From: Leptolyngbya sp. SIO1E4
GTDB lineage: Bacteria > Cyanobacteriota > Cyanobacteriia > Phormidesmidales > Phormidesmidaceae
DNA length: 64,000 nt
NCBI GenBank assembly: GCA_010672825.2
Contig: JAAHFU020000001.1
Location: forward strand, 2,542,001-2,606,000
Direction of reading: 5' to 3'
Both the position numbers and the translations under genes were made by a program. Shown one piece after another: positions 8,753 through 17,004 of the stretch; position 1 is the first letter of the stretch, and each line of letters starts with the position of its first letter. Under the pieces are notes generated by a model that had not been told where the DNA came from, did not search any database, and saw only the letters and a list, made by a program, of their open reading frames with translations.

Positions 8753-10120
8753 CTACCCCCGGGCGGTCATTTGCTCCAGCACCTGACCCGATCGCTGCCA
8801 GAGATCTTCCCACCAGGGGGTCGGTTCTACGGCTTCCTCAATGGTGGGGAGCTGACGCCGAATCTCATTGATGTCCCAACCTGTGAGCCGCGCCAGGGTT
8901 TGGGCCTCTGCTTCAAAGCGTTGGGGCAGCGATCTCCGGTAATTTTCCCCTGCGGGACAGCTCATTTCTCCCGTGAATGGATGCTGCAAGATGTAGCGCC
9001 CTTGGAAAAACGCCTGATTATTCGTCTGCTGGAACATCAGATCTTCGGGGAACTTGTCGCGGGCATAGCGCACATGCAGGCGTGTGATGAACACGTTCGT
9101 ATTCCAGAAATCAGTATTCGGGGACACCCAAAATACCCCAGCCTTGCGTAACTCCTCAGTGTTCAAGGGATCTGCTGAACACGGGTCGCAGCTCGCCATA
9201 TTCCAGGCATATTCCAAAAAGGCGACTTCTCGATTTTCCTGCTGATGGCTGCGATCGAACATCGCGGTGAAGAACTCTGGGAACTCCTCTTTCACAAAGA
9301 CAGGAATCTGAGCATCGGAAGGAATTCTGACGGTACGGTAGTTAGTCAGCTCTACCTGACCATCGGCAGAGAGCAGGTATACCACCAAGTCTTGCTCCCC
9401 TTGAGCATTCATCATGCCTAGGCGGATTGGGAGCATAAATCGGGGGGATTCATAGGCAATCTGCAGCGGTCTGAGGCTTTGGAAACCGCCGCGATCGAAC
9501 TCCTCTAGGTTGACCCGGGCAACAAAAAACTTGAGTCCCTGGCGAATGTAGGGCTGTAATAAACGACTGGCTCCGCTAGGGATCTGGTAATCATTTTGGA
9601 TGAGCCAGGTTTCTAGCCCGCTAGATTCCTCTGCACTGAGGATCACAATGTCGTATTCACCTACCGCAAACTCGGCTTCTACCGTGACGCCCAGGTCCCC
9701 GTTGCCTCTGGTTTGCAAATTGCCCGTTGGGGCTGGTGGTGAAAGGGCTTGTAATGCTTCGTTATAGAACACCTCAGGAGCGCAAGGATCAGGGTCAAAA
9801 TATTCCACCAGGCGAGGTGCGCTAAAGTCATCGAGGCGCTGCACGATCGCTGGATCACCCACATTCACCTGACCCTCTTGCAAAACCGTTGGCACGGGTA
9901 CCACCATGGCAAAGTCGGCTACCTCACCTTGATAGTCATTGGCCATGGTGAGAACGGTTCTGTCTCCCTGGCGAGCAATGATTACTTGAGAGGCTTGGTT
10001 ATACAAACTGGTGTCGGCCTTGGCGACGTAAAAACCGCAAAAAGCCCAGGCTGGGGAGGCCAGGAGCAGACCCGCGATCGCCGCGATCAGCCCAGCCAAA
10101 ATGGGACGAAGTCTATTCAT
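8753..10120 (-). CDS. DUF2330 domain-containing exported protein
   Basis: A 455-residue protein with a cleavable signal peptide, hydrophobic about residues 8-26 and ending ASPAWA before FCGFYVAKADTSLYNQASQV. That segment after cleavage, the VPVP element around residue 74 and the later LPIRLGMMNAQGEQDLVVYL segment are typical of DUF2330. The domain has no assigned activity. Conserved cysteines (DPDPC, CDPCSADP) suggest disulfides in the periplasm or lumen. A coding segment about 450 bases upstream encodes an RnfD-like membrane protein on the same strand; the gap between them is filled with mobile repeats. Confidence 0.88.
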   Translation of the reverse strand: MNRLRPILAGLIAAIAGLLLASPAWAFCGFYVAKADTSLYNQASQVIIARQGDRTVLTMANDYQGEVADFAMVVPVPTVLQEGQVNVGDPAIVQRLDDFSAPRLVEYFDPDPCAPEVFYNEALQALSPPAPTGNLQTRGNGDLGVTVEAEFAVGEYDIVILSAEESSGLETWLIQNDYQIPSGASRLLQPYIRQGLKFFVARVNLEEFDRGGFQSLRPLQIAYESPRFMLPIRLGMMNAQGEQDLVVYLLSADGQVELTNYRTVRIPSDAQIPVFVKEEFPEFFTAMFDRSHQQENREVAFLEYAWNMASCDPCSADPLNTEELRKAGVFWVSPNTDFWNTNVFITRLHVRYARDKFPEDLMFQQTNNQAFFQGRYILQHPFTGEMSCPAGENYRRSLPQRFEAEAQTLARLTGWDINEIRRQLPTIEEAVEPTPWWEDLWQRSGQVLEQMTARG

Positions 10121-10189
10121 GGGTTTAAGAAGAATGATGAGTTAGCAGTCTGGGTAGATGCAGCCTTGTCCAATGACAAGGAGATGCAG

Positions 10190-10279
10190 ATATCGCAAAA
10201 TACAGAAATCAGAAATCAAACCCTTGTTGCATAAGGATTCCAGCAAATCTGACTGTCCTAACCAGCCCTTCAGATGCAA
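10190..10279 (+). repeat. Dispersed repeat B, copy 1
   Basis: This matches repeats at 28375-28482 and 55921-56017. The shared core is GCATAAGGATTCCAGCAAAT followed by a block reading CTGTCCTAACCAGC and CTTCAGATGCAAT. The best copy (55921) contains the hairpin GGATTTC-AG-GAAATCC. This copy directly abuts repeat C on its right, so one probably inserted next to or into the other. No coding potential is visible. Confidence 0.7.
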
Positions 10280-10468
10280 TACAGCATTTCCTTTCTGGGT
10301 GAGGTACAGCTTATTTCCTGAGATCAAGGGTTCTATAGCGGTATGCAGGCTAATCAAGCACACCCTAAACCCCAAACCCTAGCCCCTGCCTTGACCCAGA
10401 TGTACTGGACTCACCTGAACGAGGCTATAGGTAGATCTGTGTACCTCACTGGATTCAGAAACGCTGTA
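10280..10468 (+). repeat. Dispersed repeat C, copy 1, split by a nested element A
   Basis: The left arm (10280-10332) starts TACAGCATTTCC and contains GTGAGGTACA. The right arm (10431-10468) contains TGTACCTCACT and ends AGAAACGCTGTA. Together the arms match the uninterrupted 95-bp copy at 26528-26622. Exactly between them sits a complete repeat A (10333-10430). This is a clear nested insertion and proves that A moved after C was in place. Confidence 0.8.
10333..10430 (+). repeat. Dispersed repeat A, copy 3 (complete)
   Basis: This is the reference copy of family A: 98 bp, starting CTATAGC (10333-10339) and ending with its exact inverse GCTATAG (10424-10430). The core CACCCTAAACCCCAAACCC and the block GATGTACTGGACTC are conserved with the other copies. 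Insertion into repeat C defines both ends precisely. It has no open reading frame, so movement in trans by another element's enzyme is inferred. Confidence 0.85.
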
Positions 10469-10569
10469 GAGGAAACGCAGACTGGTTGAGCTACAAAACG
10501 GTTATGAAGCTTGCCTGTTTGCTTCTCTTTAGTCGTGTTTCTTCGCGGGATGGTTGGCGTTGGTTCAGG

Positions 10570-11520
10570 CTAACTCCCAACCGGTATTTGGGCGGCAATG
10601 TGCTTCCAGGTAAAGCGTTCAGATTTCCACAGGGCATCTAGCATGATGGTCAGTGGTGACAGCAGGAAGAGAGCCCAAAAGACCGCTGTGGGTAAGTAGG
10701 CATAGTTCCGCAAGATAAAGGTGAGGGCTGCAATACTCAGCGCCCAAATTAACCGAGCCGGTCGCGCATTCGGGATGGAGCGTGGATCGGTCACCATGAA
10801 GAGCGCAAAAAGCAGCAGCGAACCGCTCATGAGGCGATGACTCCATACATCCCACGTCCAGCCCAGGTACAGATTGCGGCAGGCTTCCATCAGAGCGTAA
10901 CTGCCCAGAAATGCAGCGGTTGTATCCCACCGGCCTACCCGCTTTAGCACCATTCCCCCTGCCCCAATAAAGATGAGGGCATACCAAATTTCTTCGCCCC
11001 ATTGCCCAGGGGATACCCAGGCGTCTTGGGTGAGGGTTAAGGCGGCAATAATGCCGATATTGGCTGGGTTAAAGAAGTGTTTGCCGTCTACTTTCAGGAA
11101 AAATTTACTCGCGATCGCCACAAACGCTGCCAGTGCCATCGTGGGCAGATGATCGACCCGCAGCAATAAACTCAGACCCAGTGCCGTAATCAACGGACTG
11201 CGCCAATTGAGCGTTATGCCCTCAAGCCGGTAAGCTGCCTGGGCTAGCCAAGACCTTTTCTGAGACGGGTGTTCTACGGCCTGAGGCAACTGTAACGGAC
11301 TAGGTACGGCTGTCTGCTTGTCCGAGTGGAACCGATACCTCCAATAAGACAAGGCTCCCTGGGTCAGTAGGCTAGTGGCAATGGCTACCCCAACCACCTC
11401 GGGCTTCAGCGTCCAATCACGGGTCGCGAACCCTAGGAGCAAAAATAGCGCTAAAAATACAATCTGATAATCACGGGCGTCTCTCAACACGGGTGGTCTC
11501 TCCATCCAGTGCAACAACAT
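10570..11520 (-). CDS. RnfD/NqrB-like membrane protein (orphan)
   Basis: An integral membrane protein of about 316 residues resembling subunit D of Rnf and NqrB of Na+-NQR. Recognisable segments are KHFFNPANIGII in mid-protein and FMVTDPRSIPNARP near the C-terminal third. In true RnfD/NqrB a threonine in an (S/T)GAT motif carries covalent FMN; I find no such motif here. No other rnf or nqr genes are nearby. A redox role in the membrane is therefore doubtful and the protein may have been repurposed. The ATG at 11520 is chosen; a GTG at 11550 and an ATG at 11505 are alternatives. Confidence 0.8.
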   Translation of the reverse strand: MLLHWMERPPVLRDARDYQIVFLALFLLLGFATRDWTLKPEVVGVAIATSLLTQGALSYWRYRFHSDKQTAVPSPLQLPQAVEHPSQKRSWLAQAAYRLEGITLNWRSPLITALGLSLLLRVDHLPTMALAAFVAIASKFFLKVDGKHFFNPANIGIIAALTLTQDAWVSPGQWGEEIWYALIFIGAGGMVLKRVGRWDTTAAFLGSYALMEACRNLYLGWTWDVWSHRLMSGSLLLFALFMVTDPRSIPNARPARLIWALSIAALTFILRNYAYLPTAVFWALFLLSPLTIMLDALWKSERFTWKHIAAQIPVGS

Positions 11521-11586
11521 GGTTGTTAGTATGCCGGTGTCGTTAGACACTACGTACCCGGTTACCGCTTCTGTAACGCCCCTTGG

Positions 11587-12114
11587 TTAGGCACTGGCCT
11601 GTGTCATCCAATGGGGGTGGGTAAGGGGGGACGCAACCGGTTTGTTCTGGGGAAAGACGAGTTCTTCTACAGACCAATTACGGGGATTCCAGCCAGAAGT
11701 GATCCAAACATCTTTAACAGCATCATAGACCGAAGCATCTGCGCCCCGATAGTTAAAGCTGAAGAAGGAGCCGTTGGTCGTCGCGTGGGAGCCTGAGAAA
11801 ATAATTTCAGGTGTGTTGGTGCTGAACTGACCAAATACCGTATCAAAGTTTAATAATGGGCTGGCCTGGGGGTCGAGGCAAACTGCTTTGAGAGACCGCA
11901 AGTTAAAGACTAAATTAGGGGCAATGTGGAAGCGATCGCCCTCCACAATCCCGACGAGTTTATGACCAGATGCAAACGTGTAAGTAAAGCGAAAGTGTGC
12001 AGCTCGAATAGGGGACAACATTGGGGGGGGGCTAGAAGAGTTAACAGCAAATTTGACTGATGGGTGCCTGGGTAAAGGCTGAGTTATATCTGCCGACCAG
12101 GTAGAAGTTGCCAT
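11587..12114 (-). CDS. Conserved hypothetical protein, beta-rich
   Basis: A 175-residue protein I do not recognise. It has no convincing signal peptide or membrane helix. The middle is predicted beta-strand rich (HFRFTYTFASGHKLVGIVEG) with aromatic and glycine residues, and the C-terminal third contains GWNPRNWSVEELVFP. Similar architecture occurs in some exosortase-associated exported proteins, but no sorting signal is visible. It lies 66 bases upstream of the RnfD-like gene on the same strand and may share its transcript. Confidence 0.55.
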   Translation of the reverse strand: MATSTWSADITQPLPRHPSVKFAVNSSSPPPMLSPIRAAHFRFTYTFASGHKLVGIVEGDRFHIAPNLVFNLRSLKAVCLDPQASPLLNFDTVFGQFSTNTPEIIFSGSHATTNGSFFSFNYRGADASVYDAVKDVWITSGWNPRNWSVEELVFPQNKPVASPLTHPHWMTQASA

Positions 12115-12578
12115 ACTTCAGTAAGTCCTCGAAAAATCATGTTCACCAAAGTGATTTGATTCCGACATCCTGCCCGACTTTATGACAAAGGCCGAGATGG
12201 CGTGAGTAATTTTGCGGTAAAACAACACCCTTCTGAAAAAAATAATAAGGGCTTGCAGGCCAAGATCAGTGTTTTTCCCGATCTCCTTCACAGAGGCTTG
12301 CAAATTCTGTGAGGATTCTGAAGGGTGAGTAAAGCTGAATTGGCTTCTGGAACTCAAGAACTGGGTTGCTAGGGCAATCGCGAGGGTCAACTGTTGTCTG
12401 GTATCTCTGACCCTGGTGACGCCCTTACCTGTAGGCTGCTTCTCTTTGCAGATGCCGGGTTATGCCTGACTGGGATGGAGTCGGACTTTATACTCCTGTA
12501 CAAATCGCTTAACGGCTCTTTGATCAGGCAAGATCAGTACAGGTCATACTATCTGAGGGGTAACTCTAGAGGTCTGCC
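12115..12578. other. Intergenic, no supported gene
   Basis: This 464-base region lies between divergent genes. A 90-codon minus-strand frame (12118-12390) and a 76-codon plus-strand frame (12394-12624) are open, but neither shows a domain, a good ribosome site or coding-like composition. Promoters for both flanking genes should lie here; no consensus stands out. Confidence 0.45.
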
Positions 12579-13583
12579 ATGTACCGAGTCGTTGTCAATG
12601 CCTTTGGCGACATTGACCAGTTAACTCTGGAGGATGTTCCCGATCCGGCGCCTGCTGCAGGTGAGGTTGTGATTCGTCTCACCAGTATTGGAATGAATCA
12701 TGCAGAACTTATGGCTCGTCGCGGTGCCTATCGCCTGGTGTCTGGTAACCCGCCCTTTACCCCGGGGTTAGAAGGTGGAGGGGTAATCATTGCAGTGGGG
12801 TCGTCTGTGAGCGATCGCACCGCCGGGCAGCGAGTGCTCTTGACCTTGGACGCCCCGGCTAGTCGAGGGCTCGGTCAGGGTACTTACCAATCTCACTATG
12901 TGGTGGCTGCCGACAAAACCGTCCTGGCCCCTGATGCGCTCAGCGATCACCTCTTGGGGGCGCTGTGGTTACCGTACCTGACTGCCTGGGGATGTCTGGT
13001 GTGGAAACAAAATATTCAACCAGGGCAGCGGGTGTTACTGCCTGCCGCTAGCAGCAGCGTTGCGATCGCCGCTGCTCAGGTCGTTAGACATTATGGTGGG
13101 ATTGCGATTGGCACCACCAGCAGCCCCGAAAAAGTTGCCATCTTAGAGTCGATGCCCGAGGCTTGTTTTGACCACCTCATTGTCACGCAATCTCAAGACT
13201 GGTGGCGCACTGCCAAAAAACTGGCTCAAGGGAAAGGCTACGACATCATTTTTGACCCCATCGCTGCTGGAGATTTTCTCAACCAAGAAATTCGACTCCT
13301 GGCTCAACAGGGTGCTTTATGGATTTATGGTCTACTCGGTCAGCCTGATGTCGTTGATGTCACGCCACTCATTCGTAAAATGGCCTCCCTGCGCGGGTGG
13401 ATACTGAATGAACTCGTGGGCAGTGGATTAGAACAGGGGGCCTATCGCCATGTGATTGAGCGCGTCATCGACGGCACCTATCAACTTCCCATTGCGGGCA
13501 CCTTTCCCCTTAAAGACGTGCAACGCGCCCAGGCCACGATGGAGGCTGGCAAACACATCGGCAAGCTGATTTTAATTCCGTAA
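12579..13583 (+). CDS. Zinc-less MDR-type quinone oxidoreductase/alcohol dehydrogenase
   Basis: A 334-residue medium-chain dehydrogenase/reductase, cytosolic and NAD(P)H-dependent by family. The GroES-like N-terminal half contains GVGSSVSDRTAGQRVLL-type features (here IAVGSSVSDRTAGQRVLLT). The Rossmann half begins near GQRVLLPAASSSVAIAAAQ at about residue 150. The structural-zinc cysteine cluster of classical alcohol dehydrogenases is missing, favouring the quinone-reductase-like branch. The substrate is unknown. ATG at 12579 follows an AGAGG element. A pentapeptide-protein gene begins 30 bases downstream. Confidence 0.9.
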   Translation: MYRVVVNAFGDIDQLTLEDVPDPAPAAGEVVIRLTSIGMNHAELMARRGAYRLVSGNPPFTPGLEGGGVIIAVGSSVSDRTAGQRVLLTLDAPASRGLGQGTYQSHYVVAADKTVLAPDALSDHLLGALWLPYLTAWGCLVWKQNIQPGQRVLLPAASSSVAIAAAQVVRHYGGIAIGTTSSPEKVAILESMPEACFDHLIVTQSQDWWRTAKKLAQGKGYDIIFDPIAAGDFLNQEIRLLAQQGALWIYGLLGQPDVVDVTPLIRKMASLRGWILNELVGSGLEQGAYRHVIERVIDGTYQLPIAGTFPLKDVQRAQATMEAGKHIGKLILIP

Positions 13584-13613
13584 TTTAACCGTCAGCGAGT
13601 ACGATCTAGACTA

Positions 13614-14141
13614 ATGTCGAGCAAAAATTTAGTTGGCGCGATGATATCTATGCAGGTAAAGGCGATCGTGGGTCGTTTTATCGTCAGTTTCCTGATCTTG
13701 ACCATCATTTTGTTAACGGGCATTGCTCCTGCCAGTGCCGATAGCTACGACCGACAAAACCTCCGCATGGCTGATTTTTCCCACCGTGAGTTTCAGGGGG
13801 ATGACTTTACCCGAGCCGATATGGCCCGGGCTGATATGAGCTACACCAATTTGCGGGGGGCTCGGCTGTTTGACACTAACCTGAGCGAGGCCAATCTAGA
13901 AGGCGCCAACCTTACAGGAGCTACCATTGACGGAGCCCGGTTTATCCGGGCGAACTTAACTAATGCTGTGCTAGAAGGGGCCTATGCCTTTAACACCGAT
14001 TTTCGGGGAGCCATCATTGATGGGGCAGACTTCACCGACGTGATGTTAGCGCCTAAAGCGAATAACATGCTGTGTGAGGTGGCTCAGGGCACTAACCCTG
14101 TGACAGGTCGCGAAACCCGCGAGACCCTGTACTGCCCCTGA
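13614..14141 (+). CDS. Exported pentapeptide-repeat protein (thylakoid lumen type)
   Basis: A 175-residue protein with an N-terminal signal peptide, hydrophobic about residues 20-40 and ending IAPASADSY. About 16 pentapeptide repeats of the A(D/N)LXX form follow, from NLRMADFSHREFQ to GADFTDVML, predicting a right-handed quadrilateral beta-helix. The tail has two cysteines (MLCEV and LYCP). The layout matches lumenal pentapeptide proteins of cyanobacteria and plastids, whose function is unknown. It follows the oxidoreductase gene by 30 bases. ATG at 13614 is used; an internal ATG at 13641 is possible. Confidence 0.88.
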   Translation: MSSKNLVGAMISMQVKAIVGRFIVSFLILTIILLTGIAPASADSYDRQNLRMADFSHREFQGDDFTRADMARADMSYTNLRGARLFDTNLSEANLEGANLTGATIDGARFIRANLTNAVLEGAYAFNTDFRGAIIDGADFTDVMLAPKANNMLCEVAQGTNPVTGRETRETLYCP

Positions 14142-14198
14142 AGATTGTCTCTGAATCTTGTCCCTGTCCAGCGCCTACTGCATCAGACACGGCTGGGC

Positions 14199-14876
14199 TT
14201 AAAGATAGCCATGCTCTGCCAAAAACTCTAAAGAGAGATCCGTGGCAGCAGGGCTAGAAGACTCCACCGTTGCAGGGCCTAGATTGAGAAACTTTTCAGC
14301 ATATTTGCCCAAAATGTCTCCCTCCAGGTTGACGGCTTGCCCAGGCTGCAAATGCTGGAGGTTTGTTTCTGCATAGGTGACGGGAATAACGGCGACCGTA
14401 AACCAATCGCCGCTGGGGCTGCAGTCTGCCACCGTGAGGCTAATGCCATTCACTGCGATGCTGCCCTTTGGAACAATGTAGCGGGCAACGCTGGCATGGG
14501 GGACTAAGAACCGAAGCTCCCAGGAGGTTGCAATCGCGATCGTCTGCTCTAGCAGACCCAAGCCATCTACATGCCCGGTCACAAAATGACCCCCAATTTT
14601 GCTGCCCACCCGCAACGAGCTTTCCAGGTTCACTGTGGATCCATCAGCTAATTGCCCCAAGGTGGATCGAGATAACGTTTCAGGAGAAGCTGTCGCAATA
14701 AATCCCTGGGCAACCAGGGTTTCCACCGTCAGGCAGACACCATCCACGGAGATACTGTCCCCAATGGTCATATCCCGCAGCAATCCGTCCGCTGTTTCCC
14801 CATAACATTCAAGTTTGAGATGGCTTGCATCAACTCGTGTTAAGTTTCCCAGTGATTGTATTAAGCCTGTGAACAC
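14199..14876 (-). CDS. ribE: Riboflavin synthase, alpha subunit
   Basis: Catalyses dismutation of two 6,7-dimethyl-8-ribityllumazine molecules to riboflavin plus a pyrimidinedione, the last step of riboflavin synthesis. At 225 residues it has the two tandem lumazine-binding halves: MFTGLIQSLG at the start, a second barrel beginning near GGHFVTGHVDGLG, and SIAVNGISLTVAD in the second half mirroring SISVDGVCLTVET in the first. Start is GTG at 14876. No FMN riboswitch is visible upstream. Confidence 0.96.
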   Translation of the reverse strand: MFTGLIQSLGNLTRVDASHLKLECYGETADGLLRDMTIGDSISVDGVCLTVETLVAQGFIATASPETLSRSTLGQLADGSTVNLESSLRVGSKIGGHFVTGHVDGLGLLEQTIAIATSWELRFLVPHASVARYIVPKGSIAVNGISLTVADCSPSGDWFTVAVIPVTYAETNLQHLQPGQAVNLEGDILGKYAEKFLNLGPATVESSSPAATDLSLEFLAEHGYL

Positions 14877-15175
14877 AATCCTTTAACCAAAATATTCAAT
14901 ACAGCTAGCCCCATGGAGAGGGAGATGAGGGCATACTTAAAGACGATAACGATTTTTTTGTCGAATCCAACATCTCCTGAGGTGCTTGCTAGCGTAATAG
15001 TACAGGTGCTCGGCTTAGAATCCAGCGATTCGCTAACATCTGTATCCTTTGTCGGGATTGTGTGACGGACGTTAATGGAAACTGAGTCCCACCCATGGCC
15101 GTTGCATAAGATCTCACCTTATTAGGGAGTTCCCTTGTTGCTTACTCGGTTCAGCCAAGTCTAGAGGCCAAGCTA

Positions 15176-15688
15176 ATGATTGAGATGAAAGTCGCTGGTA
15201 TTGCTCTCGACGCGATTTCTCGCAATCCCGTGGTGCTTTTGCGAGATACGGAAGACCGTCGTGCATTGCCAATTTACATCGGGCAAGACCAGGCTAAGTC
15301 GATTATTCATGCTTTAGAAAATCAGCAGTCACCTCGTCCTCTGACCCATGACCTCTTTATTAATTTGCTTGGTGATTGGGAAATGACGTTAGAGCGCGTT
15401 GTTATCCATGCCCTGAAGGACAATACCTTCTATGCGCTACTTACCTTGAGTTCAGGCGAAACGCGTAAAGAGTTAGACGCCCGCCCCAGCGATGCGATCG
15501 CAATTGCCCTCCGTACCGATGCGCCCATCTGGGTGATGGAAGAGGTGATTGCTGATGCCTCTATTCCTGTAGATCGCGATGCTGATGAAGCTGAAAAGCA
15601 GGCCTTCCGAGAGTTTATTTCTAACCTCAGTCCTTCTGACTTTACTCAGCGGGGTGACTCCATCAGCAACGATACTTACGAGTCTTAA
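15176..15688 (+). CDS. Bifunctional nuclease family protein (DUF151)
   Basis: A 170-residue cytosolic protein of the DUF151/bifunctional nuclease family, named after plant members reported to have DNase and RNase activity. Typical segments are LRDTEDRRALPIYIGQDQA near residue 25 and RPSDAIAIALR near 105, with an acidic C-terminal tail. Activity of the bacterial proteins is poorly established. ATG at 15176. A 19-base gap separates it from the aldo/keto reductase, so the two are probably co-transcribed. Confidence 0.93.
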   Translation: MIEMKVAGIALDAISRNPVVLLRDTEDRRALPIYIGQDQAKSIIHALENQQSPRPLTHDLFINLLGDWEMTLERVVIHALKDNTFYALLTLSSGETRKELDARPSDAIAIALRTDAPIWVMEEVIADASIPVDRDADEAEKQAFREFISNLSPSDFTQRGDSISNDTYES

Positions 15689-15707
15689 GGGATAACCGCT
15701 TCAGGTT

Positions 15708-16838
15708 ATGCAATATCGCCGATTTGGCAAAACAGACCTCTCTCTGTCTGTTTTTTCTTTAGGAACCATGCGATCGCTGGCGTCAGCGGAGACCTTTCAA
15801 GCGACGTTGCTCGCAGCGATAGAGCAGGGTATTAATCATGTCGAGACGGCGCGGGGATATGGGCAGAGTGAACGGTTGCTCGGTCAAGCCCTAAAGACCC
15901 TGGCACCGCCTGAGCGATCGCAGCTGCTCATCACAACCAAAATTCCCCCTACGCCAGATGCGACGACAATGGCTGCGCATCTGGAGGATTCTCTGGCTCG
16001 TCTACAGGTAGACACCATTGACTGCCTGGCGGTTCATGGTATCAATACGCCTCAACACCTGGCTTGGGTCACTGACCCTGAGGGCTGTATGGCAGCCTTA
16101 CAGACTGCCCAAGTGGCTGGAAAGATTCGCCATATTGGGTTTTCCACCCACGGCCCCCAGGCAGTTATTATGGCGGCGATCGCAACGGGACTCTTTGCGT
16201 TTGTAAACCTACACTACTATGTCTTTTTCCCGCACCATGACCCGGTGGTGACCCAGGCGCAGCAGCAAGAGATGGGCGTCTTCATCATTTCCCCGGCAGA
16301 TAAAGGAGGGCAGCTTTACACACCCCCTGATAAACTGCGGCAATTGTGTGCCCCCTTCGAACCGCTGCATCTGACCTATCGCTGGCTGCTGAGTGACCCC
16401 CGCGTCACAACCCTGAGCGTTGGGCCTTCAATGCCTGAAGAACTTATGCTGCCGCTGGCTGTCTGCGATCGCACTGAGCCGCTGACCTCAGCGGAAGCCG
16501 CCGCTTTTCAACGCCTAGAGACCTCTGCACACCGGGCCTTGGGCACAGATCAGTGCCGCCAATGCTACCGCTGTCTCCCCTGTCCAGAGGAAATTAATAT
16601 CCCTGAAGTCTTGCGCTTGCGTAATCTGGCGATCGCCTATGACATGGTGCAATTTGGCCAGTACCGCTACCGCATGTTTGAAAATGCTGGGCACTGGTTC
16701 CCTGGAGGCAAGGCTAACCGCTGTACTGACTGTGGTGATTGCCTTCCCCGTTGCCCCACCCAGTTACCCATTCCTGAACTGCTGCGGGATACTCATCAGC
16801 GCTTAAATGGGCCTGAGCGGCGGCGGCTTTGGGGCTAA
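15708..16838 (+). CDS. Aldo/keto reductase with C-terminal ferredoxin-like 4Fe-4S domain
   Basis: A 376-residue oxidoreductase. Residues 1-270 form the NADPH-type aldo/keto reductase barrel, with GYGQSERLLGQAL in the cofactor/active-site region and HGINTPQHL later. The C-terminal 100 residues contain CRQCYRCLPCPEEINIP and CTDCGDCLPRCPTQLPIP, two four-cysteine motifs that would hold two 4Fe-4S clusters. This fusion suggests electron exchange with a ferredoxin-like partner instead of, or as well as, NADPH. The substrate is unknown. It lies 19 bases after the nuclease-family gene. Confidence 0.92.
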   Translation: MQYRRFGKTDLSLSVFSLGTMRSLASAETFQATLLAAIEQGINHVETARGYGQSERLLGQALKTLAPPERSQLLITTKIPPTPDATTMAAHLEDSLARLQVDTIDCLAVHGINTPQHLAWVTDPEGCMAALQTAQVAGKIRHIGFSTHGPQAVIMAAIATGLFAFVNLHYYVFFPHHDPVVTQAQQQEMGVFIISPADKGGQLYTPPDKLRQLCAPFEPLHLTYRWLLSDPRVTTLSVGPSMPEELMLPLAVCDRTEPLTSAEAAAFQRLETSAHRALGTDQCRQCYRCLPCPEEINIPEVLRLRNLAIAYDMVQFGQYRYRMFENAGHWFPGGKANRCTDCGDCLPRCPTQLPIPELLRDTHQRLNGPERRRLWG

Positions 16839-16864
16839 TTAATTTCAGGGCATCCAAAGGAATA

Positions 16865-16891
16865 TTGACAAAACTCTACTTAAATTATAGT
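16865..16891 (+). promoter_or_regulatory. Candidate sigma70-type promoter for the chelatase gene
   Basis: TTGACA at 16865-16870 is followed after 15 bases by TATAGT at 16886-16891, in an AT-rich setting about 115 bases before the chelatase-like start. Spacing is two bases short of ideal. No other regulatory motif is seen in this 166-base gap. Confidence 0.45.
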
Positions 16892-17004
16892 TTCGATGCC
16901 TTAACGATTCGTTCTTTGAAATTTAAGCTTGATCAACGATTCAGCCCGATGCCCCAGAGGGGGATATTGTTACCCTAGAGAGCGGACACCACTTTCCAGG
17001 GTAT

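Noticed and set aside
12118-12390. 90-codon minus-strand open frame next to the 175-residue hypothetical
   Set aside because: No recognisable motif, weak start context and no coding-like composition; kept only as part of the intergenic note.
14861-15110. Open minus-strand frame upstream of ribE with a hydrophobic stretch (KIVIVFKYALISLSMGLAVL)
   Set aside because: It has no ATG, GTG or TTG before the hydrophobic part and the only ATG nearby is out of frame, so it is not supported as a gene.
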